Counted from the stretch's first letter, positions 11,927 through 25,340 are shown. The stretch is DNA of 64,000 nt from Leucaena leucocephala (GCA_037074615.1 CM073547.1:4216001-4280000), one strand, 5' to 3'. Translations and numbers: made by a program. Notes: generated from the letters alone by a model not told the origin.

Positions 11927-14900
11927 TTCAAGTTCAACCAGAGCTATGATTGGCTAAGGTTTATTATGTCATTTATGCAGCCATTGCAGTGACCTATATT
12001 GGAGGTTTTTTTGTTGGGAGAATCATTATAAAGTCCTAAGAAAAAGAATATAACCATAAAAAAATTCCAATAATAAGTAAGTAGTATAAATCTGTTATCA
12101 TTTTTTGTATTAGAACTTGTTATGACATGCTATTCACTTATTGTGGAATTTTTTAGTAATCATATTCTCTTTTTGGGACTTCATAATTATTATCTCCTTT
12201 TGTTAATTGGCAACAGTAAGTTAGATTGCTGATCTCACATCCTAGTTGAGTGCCATATTTTTTTTCCTATAATCACATTTTTGAGCCAATTTGGTTTCAG
12301 CTCATCATTAAAAGCGGAAGTGTTTCATGTCATGCTTCCTCCTTCCTGGTTGATTGTACTCAGTATCCACAGTCTTTAAGAGTGTGCAAGTAGCCATTTA
12401 TGTTGTATATTCATTTATCAATACTTTAATGATTGGTTTATAATAGAAAATGAAGTTAATTTTCTCAGTCCTTTACCCTCTATGGTCATAAGGTGTTCAA
12501 TCTTAAAGTGTTTTATCTCCTTACAGTGTTTCATTTATCATGCACATGTTTGCATTACCGCCAAATACATTATCTCTGTTCTCTTATATGCAGCTTCTTA
12601 CTTCTTTTTTTAAATAAGTATGCAACCTCTTATTTTATCCATAAAAAATAATTAAAAGGTAAAATTAGAAGAAACTAATAATTCAAAGTAACTTATATTA
12701 TAGACCAACAATTTCTTCTGTCTAAAAATCACTTATATATTGGATCCCATGGTAGAGAAATTCTCCAAATACTTTAGGTGAAATATATATAAAATGATTT
12801 TTAACATAAAATATCTGTGTTTATCTTTCCTCACATAAAGAAAAAAAATATATTAAATATAGAGTATTAAATCACTTTTTTTTTTTTAAAAGTAATAACA
12901 GATCGTAGACTTTAATAACATCATCCGCATATCTCAAGGTTGATCACCTAATTTTTTATACTGAGATCATTAACATATATATATATTGTTTCCATTGTGA
13001 GTCACATTTTCTTGGGAAACAAACATGGTGTCAATATTCAATTATATTTGAAATTAACATAATTTTTTTCGTAATAGAGAATTATATACCAATAATTATA
13101 TAATTCTTTAATTAATTTAAGAGAAAATGGAGGAAAAATTCTCTATTAAAAAAATTATCGGCTATAAGAATTTAATAATTTTTATACATACATTAATATT
13201 TTCTAAATTTTATAGTCAAAAGTACTAATACTCTGATTTAGTTATTTATAACCAATAAATATTTTAATAAGGGACTTTCCTCAATTTTCCTTTAATTTTT
13301 AATTGAAAGGTTTTACCATTAATTCAATTGATTAAGGGCAAATCTACGGTCAAGCACGGTATATTTACGTAACTAAATCAAACTTTATAAGTGGCATAAA
13401 GTCTTTGTTTATTAGTGAGAAAGGTGAACCAAAATTCCATGCGATAATTAAAATATAATTACTATAATTAAACTATAATATCTCTACTTGACTTTAACAA
13501 CTTTTTTTTAAATAAGGATTAGAACAAATAATCGATATAAATGCTAATGTTCAATAGTATTTCTATAAGATAAATCATAGTATTAAGTTATGAATTATGT
13601 AAAGAAAGGTTAGAGAAAATAGGGAAAAAATATTTTATCTACTTCATTTGAATTAAAGCTGAAACAAATTATGTAAATTTCTTTTAAAGTAATATTTAAA
13701 ATATTTTAATTGTAAGTGGCTTTGCCAATTATTTATTTATTTATTTATTTGTTGTTTCTTTTGGCTTTGCCAATTATTATATGAACCTAAAAATATTTTT
13801 GAAAACTCAACGTATTTTCAAAGTTTTTAAAGTCATATACGTTACTATTAACATTAATTAATTCAGTTCGTTTGCAAATCAGTCGTTGAACAAAAAAGGA
13901 AAATAATTTTTTTTAAAAAAAAATAATTTATCCAGGTTGGCCAAATTGGATAAGATCCAAATAACTCTCTCTCTCTCTTCCATTATTATTTTAATTTCAA
14001 GAACAAGGAAACCCATGGAGTTCGAATAACTTGATCACGTTACATAATTAATGGGACAAAAGCTTGCATATTGGATACAGTTCGCTACGTTAGTTAATTT
14101 CATTACTTTTTCCTATAGTCCTGTCCTTTATCATAAGAATATTTTCTTTTTTTTTCTGATAAAAAAAAAAAGCTTTGATGAATTGGATTATGAGATTCAT
14201 GATCTAAATTTAAAAAATATTTTAAAAATATTTATAAATTATTTATTAATAAAATATCAAACTAATAATAGGATTTAAATTTATGATATTAAAGTTATAA
14301 GCTAACTCATTATCAATTAAATCTTAAGATAAGATCTCTTGTATTACTACCATAAGTTATTAATTCTTCTAATATCCTTTGTCTTAATATTTTGTAGTTA
14401 AGTAAATAGATAAAGGTGCACTTTTTGACTCTTTAATTTTATAAGATGTCTTTTTAATTCTCTAACCATAATATCATTACTTTTATTAATAAAAATTTAA
14501 AAGTAATGTATTAATTAATTAGAATAATTTTTTTAATCTGTATAAATTAATTAAATAGATTCTTATAAAAAGTATCTAAATGAATAGTATATATCAATGA
14601 ACACACATGGATTGCATGAAAAAAATTTGTAAGGTGCAAATATAATTTTTTTTTTTTAAGTTTCTCATTACACGTTAATTGAACAATAGAAATGGCGATG
14701 TTCCTTAGGAAGAACCTGAAATAATAATAAGAAAATTGAATAACGTTAATTAATAATTGGATTCCACAAAAGAAGCCAAACGTTAATTTGGAGTTTTACG
14801 CTAATACTAAGTTACCAATATAGAATTCGATTGATGAAGACTCTAATATTGTCCCTTTCGATCTGTATCATTTATAACTAATTGCCTAATCATAATTCCA

Positions 14901-16322
14901 CCAAACCCATGTTCCCATTTATGGTCTTCGTTCCCTTTCTATAGAACACTTATATTTAATATTCTGATATTTAATATAAAAATTAATTAAATAATTATAT
15001 TTAATTTTAAATATAATATTTTATTTTTATTTATTTTTTATATTTATTTTTTTAAAATTAATTTATTAATTTATAAACTGATCTATAATATAATGCTAAC
15101 ATGTATATTTTAAAAAGATTATATCATATTTATTATAATTAAATAATTTATCTTATTTTTTAATTAATTAAGTAACTTTTATATTAAGAAATGAGAGGAG
15201 AGAGTATTACTTAAAGACCAAAATGTGTTACTTTTCAATTTTACCCTTCACTAAAATTAATAGAGGCAAAATTTAAAAAACAAATATTTTTGGGAGAGGT
15301 AGCGTAAGCATAAAATATTAATTTTATGTAAACATAAAAAAGATTTCTGGGCGAGAGAGGTAGTTATAAATAAATTCAAATTCAACTCAATAATATCATA
15401 TACTCAATCAATATAAAAAATAATTATAAAATGGGTCTAGCTAGATTTTAAAATTTATAATTTATAACATCAATAAATACATTAATTATACTGATTTCTT
15501 CAACAACAAAAAAACACTAACCCTAAATTTTGATATGAAAAAAATTAGAAAGTAAATAATATTATGATAGGAAATTTTTAAAAGTAGTAAATTTTTATTA
15601 TTTTAGAAAAAAATTATTTCTATTATTTCTTTTCTCCAGTTTTCCTTTTATTTTATTTTTCTCTATCCAAACATAGTATAAGGGTGTATAATATAGAGAA
15701 AAATCATATAATAATTTGAGCGTCTCTTTTTTTTTTTTTTACCTATTAAAAGTGAAAGATAGTAAATAATTTTTCATTATGTAAATTATGGTGAAAAACA
15801 GATTAGATACATACATTGGCAGGATTACGATTTAGTTGGATGGTTTACTTGGTTATGTTTAAATTTTCGTGCGCAATTTTCACGATTAATTTCCATATTT
15901 CCATCGTTTATAAAATCTCTATTTAATAATAATTTTTTTATTTTCCATATTTAACATCCTGTTACAATCTGAAATCCATAGAAAACTACAAGATTAATCT
16001 GCCCTGAAATCTACAAATCCGCTAGCTAATGCTAATTAAACCAGTCCTGTTGGAAAGGGAAATCCATTGTACCAAAGCAAAGCCTTAAGATCAAGGAACT
16101 AACTAATTAAGCAACAATAATCCACTCATCTCTTCTCTAATCTCAAATTAATGTGTCTGTATTCTTTTCCTGTCACAATCTGTGTGAGATTTCTAAACAT
16201 TCTCAATAATTCTAAGAAGAAGAAGAAGGTCATTAGTCAACTATTAACTAAAACCTGTTGAAACAATTCCTTAATTTCACCTATCCATCGACCAACACAG
16301 TTTTGGGCGCAAAATGAAACAG
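11927..16322. other. AT-rich intergenic desert
   Basis: No gene was recognised on either strand. It holds the EXO1 3' region, poly(A/T) runs, and a possible degenerate copy of a dispersed AT-rich repeat at about 14165-14340. Open frames here are short and of low complexity. Confidence 0.5.
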
Positions 16323-16739
16323 TTACGCTTCCAAAAATCCAGTCATTCTCAGAATTGAATTCCGAACTTGGCTTAAATCTCGTCCCTTCAACGTCCTTCC
16401 GTTCCCCGTACACACCGAGAACGCCATTTTATCGGCGATTCTCCGATTCACGATCACGTACGGCGGCACCATTCCTTCGTCCTCCCATTCCTCCTCCAGC
16501 AGCTCACCATCGGAATTCTCTCGCCGGAAGATCCTCTGTGGTATATTTACCGGCATCGAATTCGCCATCTTCTTCTTCTTCTTGCTCCTCTTCTTCAGCT
16601 TACTACGTCGCGAATCCAGCTCCGTCTGCAAAATGTCACTCCGATAGTCATCCTCACCGTCTGAGGAGGTAGCACGCGGAGGATTCTGCGGGTGTTGATC
16701 GGAGAAGATGACGTCGGCTTCTTGGAATTCTTCAGCCAT
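16323..16739 (-). CDS. S40/DUF584 senescence regulator
   Basis: A single-exon gene of 138 residues, as usual for this plant-only family. It begins MAEEFQEADVIFSD, has an acidic/serine segment, a strongly basic Lys/Arg run near residues 46-58 (a likely nuclear localisation signal), then the family core with IPQRIFRRE, a Glu-rich stretch, VPPYVIVNRR, and the C-terminal block GRTLKGRDLSQVRNSIL..TGFLEA. S40 proteins are small nuclear or cytoplasmic proteins induced during leaf senescence and stress; the biochemical role is unknown. Purine-rich GA repeats lie just 5' of the ATG (16741-16769) in the leader. Base composition is much richer in GC than the flanks. Synteny points to an AT4G18980 (S40-3) type. 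Confidence 0.9.
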   Translation of the reverse strand: MAEEFQEADVIFSDQHPQNPPRATSSDGEDDYRSDILQTELDSRRSKLKKRSKKKKKMANSMPVNIPQRIFRRENSDGELLEEEWEDEGMVPPYVIVNRRIADKMAFSVCTGNGRTLKGRDLSQVRNSILRMTGFLEA

Positions 16740-16780
16740 GAGAGAGAGAGAGAAGAGAGAGAGAGAGGCTTTTCAAGTTT

Positions 16781-17017
16781 GAAGGTTTGGAAATGAAACA
16801 GTGAAGGTTGGGTTTTTCTAGGGAGAGAATTGAAGTGTCGTAGTAAGCACTGTTTGATTGGAATATGTTGTGAAATGGAGTCATTACAAATCATCATGGC
16901 CTTTAATTGGCCCAAAAAATTATGCAAATGACTTTTCAGTGCGGTCCTAATTCTCTTTCATTTATTGTAATGGCCCACAGATTTTTCTTAATTACAGTTA
17001 ACTCTAGATTTTATTAT
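16781..17017. repeat. S40 leader/promoter segment, proximal copy
   Basis: This stretch immediately upstream of the S40 gene is repeated in the same orientation at 18181-18616. Shared landmarks include GAAACAGTGAAGGTTGGG, TTGTGAAATGG and AATTGGCCCAAAAAATTAT. The proximal copy lacks the 207-base insertion seen in the distal one. Confidence 0.8.
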
Positions 17018-18180
17018 AAGGTACTACCTTTTAGAAAAGATAAATAATTTTATTCTCATAATGTGATAATTTGAAAATAATATAATATGAATACGATTTT
17101 TTTATTTAAATATTGCTAATATCAAAAATTTATTTTATTTTTAGATAAAATTAATAACTGAACTTTATCTTTTTATTACAATCAAGTGAATAGACATATC
17201 TTGTAATAAAGACGAAAGAGTTTATTTTTCCCCCCTCAAAATTCATTCCCTATTCAAACTTGTATATGTAGTTCCTTGTAGGTTAATAGTAGTTTGACCA
17301 AGTTGGTTTGCAGCTTTATATATTTAATTGGGATTTTTTATTGATTGGTTTAACAACGTGATTTTTCTTTTTCTTTTTTAATAATATCAATGACTGCTCT
17401 TTTTGTTACATGTCTAGATTCATAGTATAAATAGTAACCAATTAATAGATTTTTTATATATATAAAAAATTATGTGAATTCGACACTAATTTCCTACTAA
17501 GATCATAGTACAGTCTTATGACTCAGAAAATACTTATAAAATATTTACGAAATCGCCTATTAAAAAAGTTCTTATAATAATAGAGAAAATCAAAATTGCG
17601 TCTTTGTGGATACATAACATTTTTTGTATGTATATGTACTCACACAAAGATTGGCATAACAATTTATTGTATGAAAACATAACATTTTTTTAAATCTAAA
17701 ATCTTATATGACTTTAGTTGTCTAGCCACATTGAAGCTAAAGCTAAGATCTGAGAGCTAAAGATGGTATGTGTCTATGTGAATAATAGTATTTGAATTTT
17801 CAGAATATATATATATATATATATTTGTAATTATTTGATATTTGACGGCTTTGATTAATTAAGTGTTTGAACATTGTGTGGTTCAAAAGGTATATTTGCC
17901 GACAAAATTTTCTGCCTCATTTCACAATGTTCTAATCTTCAACTTAAGAAGCTCTGAGTCCCTTTCATTTGACCCAATATTTGTTGGCAATTTATACATT
18001 AATTTGTTTTTGACATAAAAAAATGGAATGCAGATAAAGTACAAGAGCTGATATTATGAATATTTTAATACTCAATAAGTTGAAGGAAATAATTTAATTA
18101 GGACTACATTAAAAATCTTAACATGTGATGAAGGATATATATATATAATTTTATTTATTCCACAATATTAAATAGATCAA

Positions 18181-18616
18181 GAAGGTGTGGAAATGAAACA
18201 GTGAAGGTTGGGTTTTTATAGTGAGAGAATTCTTATTTTTTTACAAAAAAATTAAGTAGATTTTATAATAGCTCTTATTAAAATTAAGATATAGACTTAA
18301 GACTCAAAATATTTATAACAGACTTATAAGATCATCTATCAAAAAGACTCTATAATGACAGCAAAAATTAAAATTACGTTCTTATAAAATGCGAGTTTAT
18401 TTTTTATAATATATATTAACTCTTATTAGTTATATTAGGAGAATTAGATAGCCGTAGTAAACACTCTATGTTGTGAAATGGCGTCATTACAAATCAATAT
18501 GACTCTTAATTGGCCCAAAAAATTATACTAATGACTTTTCAATGTGGTCCATATTTTTCATTTCTTGTAATGGCCCACAGATTTTTCTTAATTCCAGTTA
18601 ACTCTAAATTTTATTA
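18181..18616. repeat. S40 leader/promoter segment, distal duplicate copy
   Basis: It is a diverged direct copy of 16781-17017, interrupted at 18232-18438 by a 207-base AT-rich insertion. No second S40 reading frame remains next to it, so only the upstream region is duplicated, or the coding part was lost. Confidence 0.8.
18232..18438. mobile_element. 207-bp non-autonomous insertion with 7-bp target duplication
   Basis: The direct repeat GAGAATT flanks the insertion at 18225-18231 and 18439-18445. The empty site, with a single GAGAATT, is preserved at 16825-16831 in the sister copy. The body is AT-rich and resembles dispersed stretches near 5409, 17500, 21230 and 36830, sharing words such as ATATTTATAA..ATC.TCTATCAA and TATTAACTCTTAT. 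No coding capacity; class not determined. Confidence 0.7.
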
Positions 18617-21132
18617 GAATTAACTTTTAAGCATCTCACATAAAAAATAAAAAAAAATCTTAAATAAAGAGATAGTATTAAATACTGAAGATTAAAGGTA
18701 TTCATTTCATAATATAAAAATATAGTATGTATTAAATAAAAATAAATATGAGATTAGTCCATTATCAATATACTCAATAGTTCATTGTGTTGCATATATT
18801 ATGGCATTCTTTTATAATTGAGTTTAAAATTTAGTTTATTGAGTAGTTGTTAGTCTTAGAGTGTCAATTGACAAATTGAATAGGCTATAATGACTGTTCT
18901 GACACAAATATTTTTTTTAATATTTTTATTATTAATATTTATTTTTCTTATAAATAATTTTGTAATACATTGTATAATTAATATAATAAGAGTTTAGGTA
19001 AAAGCAAATTAGTTTATAAAACTTTAGATTATATTTTATAAAACAAATATTGAAGATCAATTTTGTATCTAATAAAGAATAATATGATTTATTAAAGTGT
19101 TTATCGAAAAATAACCTTATCGATAAATCTATCATTAAATAATTATTTTAAATAAAATAACTTAAATAGTAATTTAAAAATCAGCCTTATCAAGGTATCA
19201 TTTAAAAAATAATTGTTTAATATTATAAATAATTATATTTAAATTTATCAAAATATTTATTGAACATAAGTCTTTTCAAAGTATTCTTCAATAAATGCTT
19301 TTAATCTAACTAGGAAATGATGACTTATGAAAGTATCTAATAGGTTTTTGATAAATTCTTAAATTTTGTCAAAATGATATTTTTAAAACTAAGTTTAAAG
19401 TTATTTTATATTTCAATTCTTAGAATCCATTGATAACATCTTGAGTCAAAGTTTTTCTACCAATTTTAGACTTATTATTTATTATATCAGTTTTTAAAAT
19501 CATCTCACATAAAAATATAAGATAGAACTATTCTCAAAATATATGGTCAATTTATCTATAAATTTATCGATAAATTATCTTATTAATAAATTATTTGATA
19601 AATATTAATAAGAAGTTAGAGATTTTTTGTTAGCTTTCAAAATAAAACTCTCTTGTTTATTAAAATACTCATCAATAAACTTCTTTATTAATAAATATCA
19701 TTTAAAAACTGATAATGTCTCATCGATAAGCTTAGAAAAATAAACTATATAAACTCAAAATCAAAGTTCAACTCTTTGTCATGGAGTCTCCTAGAAACTA
19801 GTACTAGAAAAACCTTATTAATTAAAGAAGTTTTGTCACCCCTCTTGTCATGGCAAACTTAACTCAAATGGATACTTTTGATACTGAAAAGGGGAAAAAC
19901 ACAGGAAAGCCATCATTGGAGTTGGTGGGATATTTTTCTATTCTAGTTAAGGAAGGGCAACAGAAATTCACTGAGACCAAGTCCTGGGGCCCTCAAGAGG
20001 CCATGAATAACTAATACATAGTTTTATTTGTCAATTTTAACTTTTTTTTTTCCTGTTTGACAAACCCTCTTATCTTACTCATTTAGATTAACATTGATAA
20101 AAATAATTATTAGAGTAACATGACTTATATTTGGATAAGGTTTTATAAAAAAAAAGTCAATTTGATATAAATATATTTAAATAATATATTAAAAAGATGG
20201 TTTTAAAATGCTCAAATTTAAAGAAAATCTAAAAAAATCAGAAATAAAAAATTACTTTAATTTTAAAGTATTTTTTAGACAAAAAGAATAAATTGTCCAA
20301 AAAATGCCTAATATCATTTTCCCCCTCTTCATCCAAATAGCTTTTCCTTTTGTCCCAACTAACTACTGAGAAGTTTTAACACCATCCTAAATAGGCCATG
20401 GTTGGAAAAAAGAAAATACCAAAAAATAGAGGTAAGTTTTTTTTTTTTTTTAAATCTCATACAAAAGCATTTACATTTAAATTTTTAATTTAAATTCACA
20501 TACAGAAACAAATATACTCTAAGAAATGGTTTCAATAATTCTACTTATTTAATTTGATTCATTTTAATTAGTCCCCATATTAAATCTTTGTGATAGGCAA
20601 CTTTCTTCATCTCTAAACCTTGCTTGCGGGGAGGATTCTTGTCAGAATAATTCTTTTAAAGTGTTTTTTTTATAATAATAAAGTTTGAATACTTGATCTT
20701 ATTTTTTTTTAAATAAAATTATTTCTACTGCTCAACCGAATTAACCTCCGTTCGTCACCATACTACTTGTTTTAGATACATGACTTTATGAATGTTAACA
20801 AAAAAAAAAACAATTTATGAACATACAAGAAGACAAGGAAGGCATTTTGTGACAACAAGGCAAGGAAGGTTTTGGAGATTAGAAAGGGTTAGCAATGGCG
20901 TACTCCAAAAAAGAGGACAAATAAATAAAATAAAAAATATCTGAAGTAGTAGTGGCTTAAATTACAATTAATTAATTAATTAACAAAGAACAAGTGGATT
21001 ATTCACCAACTCTTTTTCTTCCTCCAAGTCACCCATCGCCTCGTTTCAACTTCAAATGTCATGGGATTGGGAACACACCCTTTATGGAAAATAATGATGA
21101 CGAGCTTCGAATAATAAGAATTACAAACTAAC

Positions 21133-21184
21133 ATTAACTACTTCTGTTTTTGTCATGAATTAACTACTTCTGTTTTTGTCATGA
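21133..21184. repeat. 26-bp perfect tandem duplication
   Basis: The unit begins ATTAACTACTTCTG and occurs twice without mismatch (21133-21158 and 21159-21184). It points to recent local slippage or duplication. Confidence 0.9.
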
Positions 21185-21446
21185 ATGGACTTTCTTTTTT
21201 ATATATATAGAAAATTTTAGTTGATTTCACGCCAATCTTCTGATAAGAAGATTATGGCATATAAGGTTTATAGAATACTTATAAAATATTTATAAGATTA
21301 TCTATCAAATGAACCCTTATAATAATAGAGGAAATTAAACTTATATCCTTATGAAGTACAAATTTATTTATTACTATTTGTATTAACTCTTATCTGTGGT
21401 ACGAATAGCCTTTCTTTTTTTGATATAAATTTTTTTTGAAAAAAAG

Positions 21447-21600
21447 TTAGGCTCACTCATGATCTAAGGGTAAGATGAAATCTCAATTCCTCTTAAGTTA
21501 TGCTAATGTCGGGCAAAATAAATCGTCAGTTACTCTCAAACGTAAATCTAAACATTTAAAAATAAAGATAATCATCATTAGAGACTAATTATAATTAAAT
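21447..21600 (-). mobile_element. SINE family B fragment
   Basis: It shares GTTAGGCTCACTCATGATCT, AAGGGTAAGATGAAATCTCA, CTAATGTCGGGCA and TTACTCTCAAACGTAAA with the other copies. Its 5' (right) part is missing or unrecognisable. Confidence 0.55.
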
Positions 21601-22239
21601 TTATTAGAATGTGTTAATCATTTATAGCATGATGAATCAATACTTAGATCTTACTTAAAATATATATATAATATATAATATTTAATAGTATATTAAATAA
21701 AATTATTTTTAATAAGAAATATATATATATATATATATATATTTCTTTCTCTATAGATTATCTCCTATTTGATTTTACTATATGAAACTATGAAACTGCA
21801 AAGGTTATACAATTGGTAGATTGAAATTTAATATTTTATCAAAATATTGATAAAAATTAAATTATTAAAAATTATTTTATAAAAACATTATATCTCCAAT
21901 TTTAATCTAACAATTGAGATAAAAAGTGGAGAGTAAATAGAGAAGAAGAGTAGAGTTGAAAGAATCTGAACATCACCTTAATTTTTTTATAAGCAATTAT
22001 TGTATATTGGAAAAAAAACAATTATTTATGACTTTTAATATTCTTCCTGACATGACAGATTTTTGTTCTTAATTCTCAACATACATATACTTTTTTAATG
22101 AGAATTAAATACGGAATTTAAATATAAAAAATATTATACATAAATTTTATATACTTATAAATATAAAAGCTTATCTTCTACTTATAAATATAATTAAATA
22201 CCTAAATAATTAATATTTTTTTCTTTTTTTTTGTTATTT

Positions 22240-22650
22240 TATGAGTTTGTTTGGAAATGCCTTCATACGTGATTTCTAACCGTTTTTAGATTTAAATTTT
22301 AGTTTGAAGAAATTTTAAAATAAATAGCTATATTTATTCAAATAGATTTTTAGACTAAACTATAATTTAAAACTAAAATTTTAAATAAACTGGTCAGAGC
22401 AGTTTATAGAACAGTAAAAGAGCTTATAAATTAACCAATTATTATATTACCCATATCTTTTTTTATATCATCTCTCCTCTCTCCTACTTTTTCTCTATTT
22501 TCTTTCTTACACTCTCTTTCCTCTCTCCTCATTTAATACTCATATACTCTTTAGTCATTTATTAATCATAAAACTCTTTCTATAAATAACTATCTAAACA
22601 TTTATTTATTTAAATTTTTTTTTATAAATTTTTTTAAAAGAACCCTTTTC
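22240..22650. mobile_element. Degenerate Tourist-like MITE, same family as 48259-48656
   Basis: It starts GAGTTTGTTTGG and shares the order of features of the 48259 element: a TTTGAAGAAATTTTAAA segment, then GTTTTAAAT-like and CAATTATTAT segments, then a pyrimidine-rich CTCTCC run, then a TAATCAT segment. The right terminus is too degraded to read a target duplication. Confidence 0.55.
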
Positions 22651-22689
22651 TATAGCCCATTTTTTTCAGTTTGAACACGCACTTGGTTT

Positions 22690-23301
22690 GGATTAAGCTT
22701 TGAAAATCACGACACTTTCGTCTTTCGGCCCTTTCAGCGATTAGCAAGGCATTCGAAGCTCCTGGATTCATTCCCCAGGGTCATCACTAATTTCGCGGTT
22801 AAGGAGAAGTTGAGCTTTTAGACTTCCGATGGTTCCACGCCCTCTCCATGTTCTCCCAGCTTGAACCTGCGAAGAGGAAACAAGAGAAGCCCCGCAAGTA
22901 AGGCACCTCTGGGCAAGCTGTAGCTGCTGAAAAAGCCGCTTCCTCCTCTATTCTCTCTGCTTTTAGGGATAGGAAGGCTCATTGCTTGGGTATGGATAGT
23001 GATTTGGTCAATCTGGTTTTCCTCTTCGTTCTCCAGCATCTAGATTTTAATCGCTAAGCAGCTCTGTAATGTGGGTTTAAAGATAGTGTGACTTATTGGG
23101 GAATAATACAGCAGTTGGTTAGTACTTTATTAAGACCATTATTGTTTTGACGTTTTTGTTTCAATTATGGTTTATGGACAGGTACGTTCCTTTTGGTTTG
23201 TTGAGGAATTCTGTTCATGAGGTGTATAAAGACGAAGCTTTTTTTGGTTAATATCATCTGAGATATCGAGCGAGCTTAGTCTGAAGAGTAACAGAAGTAC
23301 G
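22690..23301 (+). other. Probable 5' leader/promoter region of the PPR gene
   Basis: Composition shifts to near-balanced GC here. No good long frame was found on the + strand. A possible donor (GCAA|GTAAGG, about 22894) and an acceptor before 23181 suggest a spliced leader, but the exact structure is uncertain. Confidence 0.4.
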
Positions 23302-25340
23302 ATGATTATTAAATGTGGAAATTCAATTTCTTGTCAGATTCTCTCTTTAGTAGAATATAAGGTAATGGCCTGTTCAGGGTGATCTTTTATTCTAGTTGCT
23401 CAGAAAAAACCTCTTCATAATATAATGCTTTTGATAGAGTATGGACAGTAGTGGAATGTTGCTTCCGAGTAAGGCAGATATTGGAGCTCTACTATTTGGT
23501 TATAGAATCTCAAAACACATAATACGTCTCACATAAGGTGCAGTGTTGACCATTAATGAAAAGACAGGAGATTTTCAATGTTGCATTTTGACTTGATTTT
23601 GATTTGAAAAATTCTGATTATACTTGTTTTCATTGCAGAAAAGTCGTATTAGAAGTGCATTAGCTGTTCCTTTGATCCAATCATCTCTTAGCCATAATGG
23701 AAGAGCACTAGGTAGACCCAGACCCAGAGTGCTGGAGAAGTAAGTTATCCTATTTTCCTCACAAGTTTCTATGCACTTCTGCTTCCCTTTTTGTATAGTA
23801 CCATAAAATTCATGCTTCATCATTTAATGCTAGAATGAGTGACAAGCTGTATACGTCAAATAGGGTGTATTCCGAGTCTTGAATATCATATTTCCATGAT
23901 TTCTTAATTTACTTGGAATGCAGAAAAGGGAAAGGACAAGTTGGAAAGAAGGAGCACCACCTATGGCAAAGGAGAGATTCTGCTCAATCTGGGCAAAAGG
24001 CCCTTAGTCTTATCAGAATTGTATGCTTCTGTAGCCTTTTCATTTGGTTTAGGATATTCAAATTGTCCTAAAAGGAACGGTATTTTGCATTAATTCCAGT
24101 AATGAACAAAAACACAAAATAATTAACTACACAGTGGTAGGAAAAAGTTCTGATCTTTCTGTGTAGTTGAATTTGTTGTGCATTGTTAATTGTGAAATGG
24201 CAGGTGTCCGAACTCCTTAATGAAAAAGAGGCTGTTTATGGAGCATTGGACAAATGGATCGCTTGGGAGACAGAGTTCCCATTGATTGCAGTTGCTAAGG
24301 CTTTAAAAATCTTGAGGAAAAGGGGCCAGTGGGTTAGGCTAATTCAAGTATGACCTTTGTATCATGCTATATTCTTAAGAGTTCTTTTCGTATGTTTCAC
24401 TAATATCGTCTTGAATTTGTGTAAAGTTTGAGTGAAAATGGAACAGCCGATGATATGATTTCAGTAGTTAAGTTTTTTTTTTTAAATAATTGTCTGAGTT
24501 GGCTTAACTTGGTGTTTTCTGGGCCTTGACATTAGATTGTTTTTCCTGGGAATGAACTAAAGTTTGTTTTCGGGTCCTTAGATAATTGAATAGGTTAAAG
24601 AAAGCTTTAATTAGTTAACTTGATGATTCAGATTTATGATACAGATTTGCATATGAGCATAAGAAGACAAACTTACGGTGTCTTTCACTCGTTAGCCCTG
24701 GTTATATGTTGTCTATATCAATACTTACTTTCGATTACATATGGGGATGGAAAGAACTATCACTGGTTACTGATTCTCAACACTACTCAGGTGGCAAAGT
24801 GGATGTTAAGCAAAGGTCAAGGGACAACAATGGGGACTTATGACACTCTTCTTTTGGCATTTGATAGAGATCGGAGGGTTGAGGAGGCAGAATCATTGTG
24901 GAACATGATTGTACATGCCCATACGCGCTCGGTCTCAAAGAGACTGTTTTCGAGGATGATTTCATTGTATGATCATCACTATATGCCTGATAAGATAATA
25001 GAGGTATCATTCTTTCCAACCTTTCCATGAAGTTTTCAGAAGTGGTCAAGTTTGACTCTTTGTACGTGTGTCTAACTTATGTTAGCTTTGAACATAATGA
25101 GATTTATTGCTTTCTTGTCTGTATGTTCAGATATTTGCAGACATGGAGGAGTTGCGCGTAAAACCCGATGAAGACACAGTACGCAGAGTGGCACTAGCAT
25201 TCCGAGAACTAGGCCAAGAAGAAAAGAGGAAATTGGTTATAAAAAGATATGGGATTAAGTGGAAGTATATTCATTTTAATGGTGAACGGGTTAGAGTGAG
25301 AACAACAGCATGGGATGAAGATGATGAATCAACCAACTGA
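23302..25340 (+). CDS. Pentatricopeptide repeat protein (AT4G18975 type), probably plastid
   Basis: Six exons in one frame give 274 residues: 23302-23361, 23639-23739, 23924-24020, 24204-24347, 24791-25003, 25131-25340. The first exon encodes a short MIIKCGNSIS leader with few acidic residues. Ser/Arg-rich sequence follows, fitting an organelle transit peptide. From about residue 87 helical PPR repeats follow, including EAVYGALDKWIAWE, QVAKWMLSKGQG, GTYDTLLLAFDRDRRVEEA and IFADMEELRVKPDE. The C-terminus is KYIHFNGERVRVRTTAWD. PPR proteins bind organellar RNA for processing, editing or translation; the RNA target cannot be read from the sequence. It resembles a small family I know as AT4G18975/AT4G21190, and its place beside S40 supports the former. 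The GC-richer, ATG-poor stretch at about 22700-23060 is probably its 5' leader. Confidence 0.82.

Larger units (their letters stand above)
18617..22230. other. AT-rich intergenic desert with dispersed repeats
   Basis: No confident gene. It contains a 54-codon open frame at 19850-20014, a perfect 26-base tandem duplication at 21133-21184, a dispersed AT-rich repeat at about 21230-21410, a SINE-family fragment at about 21447-21560 and an (AT)n tract at 21719-21742. Confidence 0.5.

Noticed and set aside
16355..16672. 105-codon + strand frame over the S40 gene
   Set aside because: Antisense shadow of the S40 coding region; it has low-complexity Ser/Pro composition and no family features.
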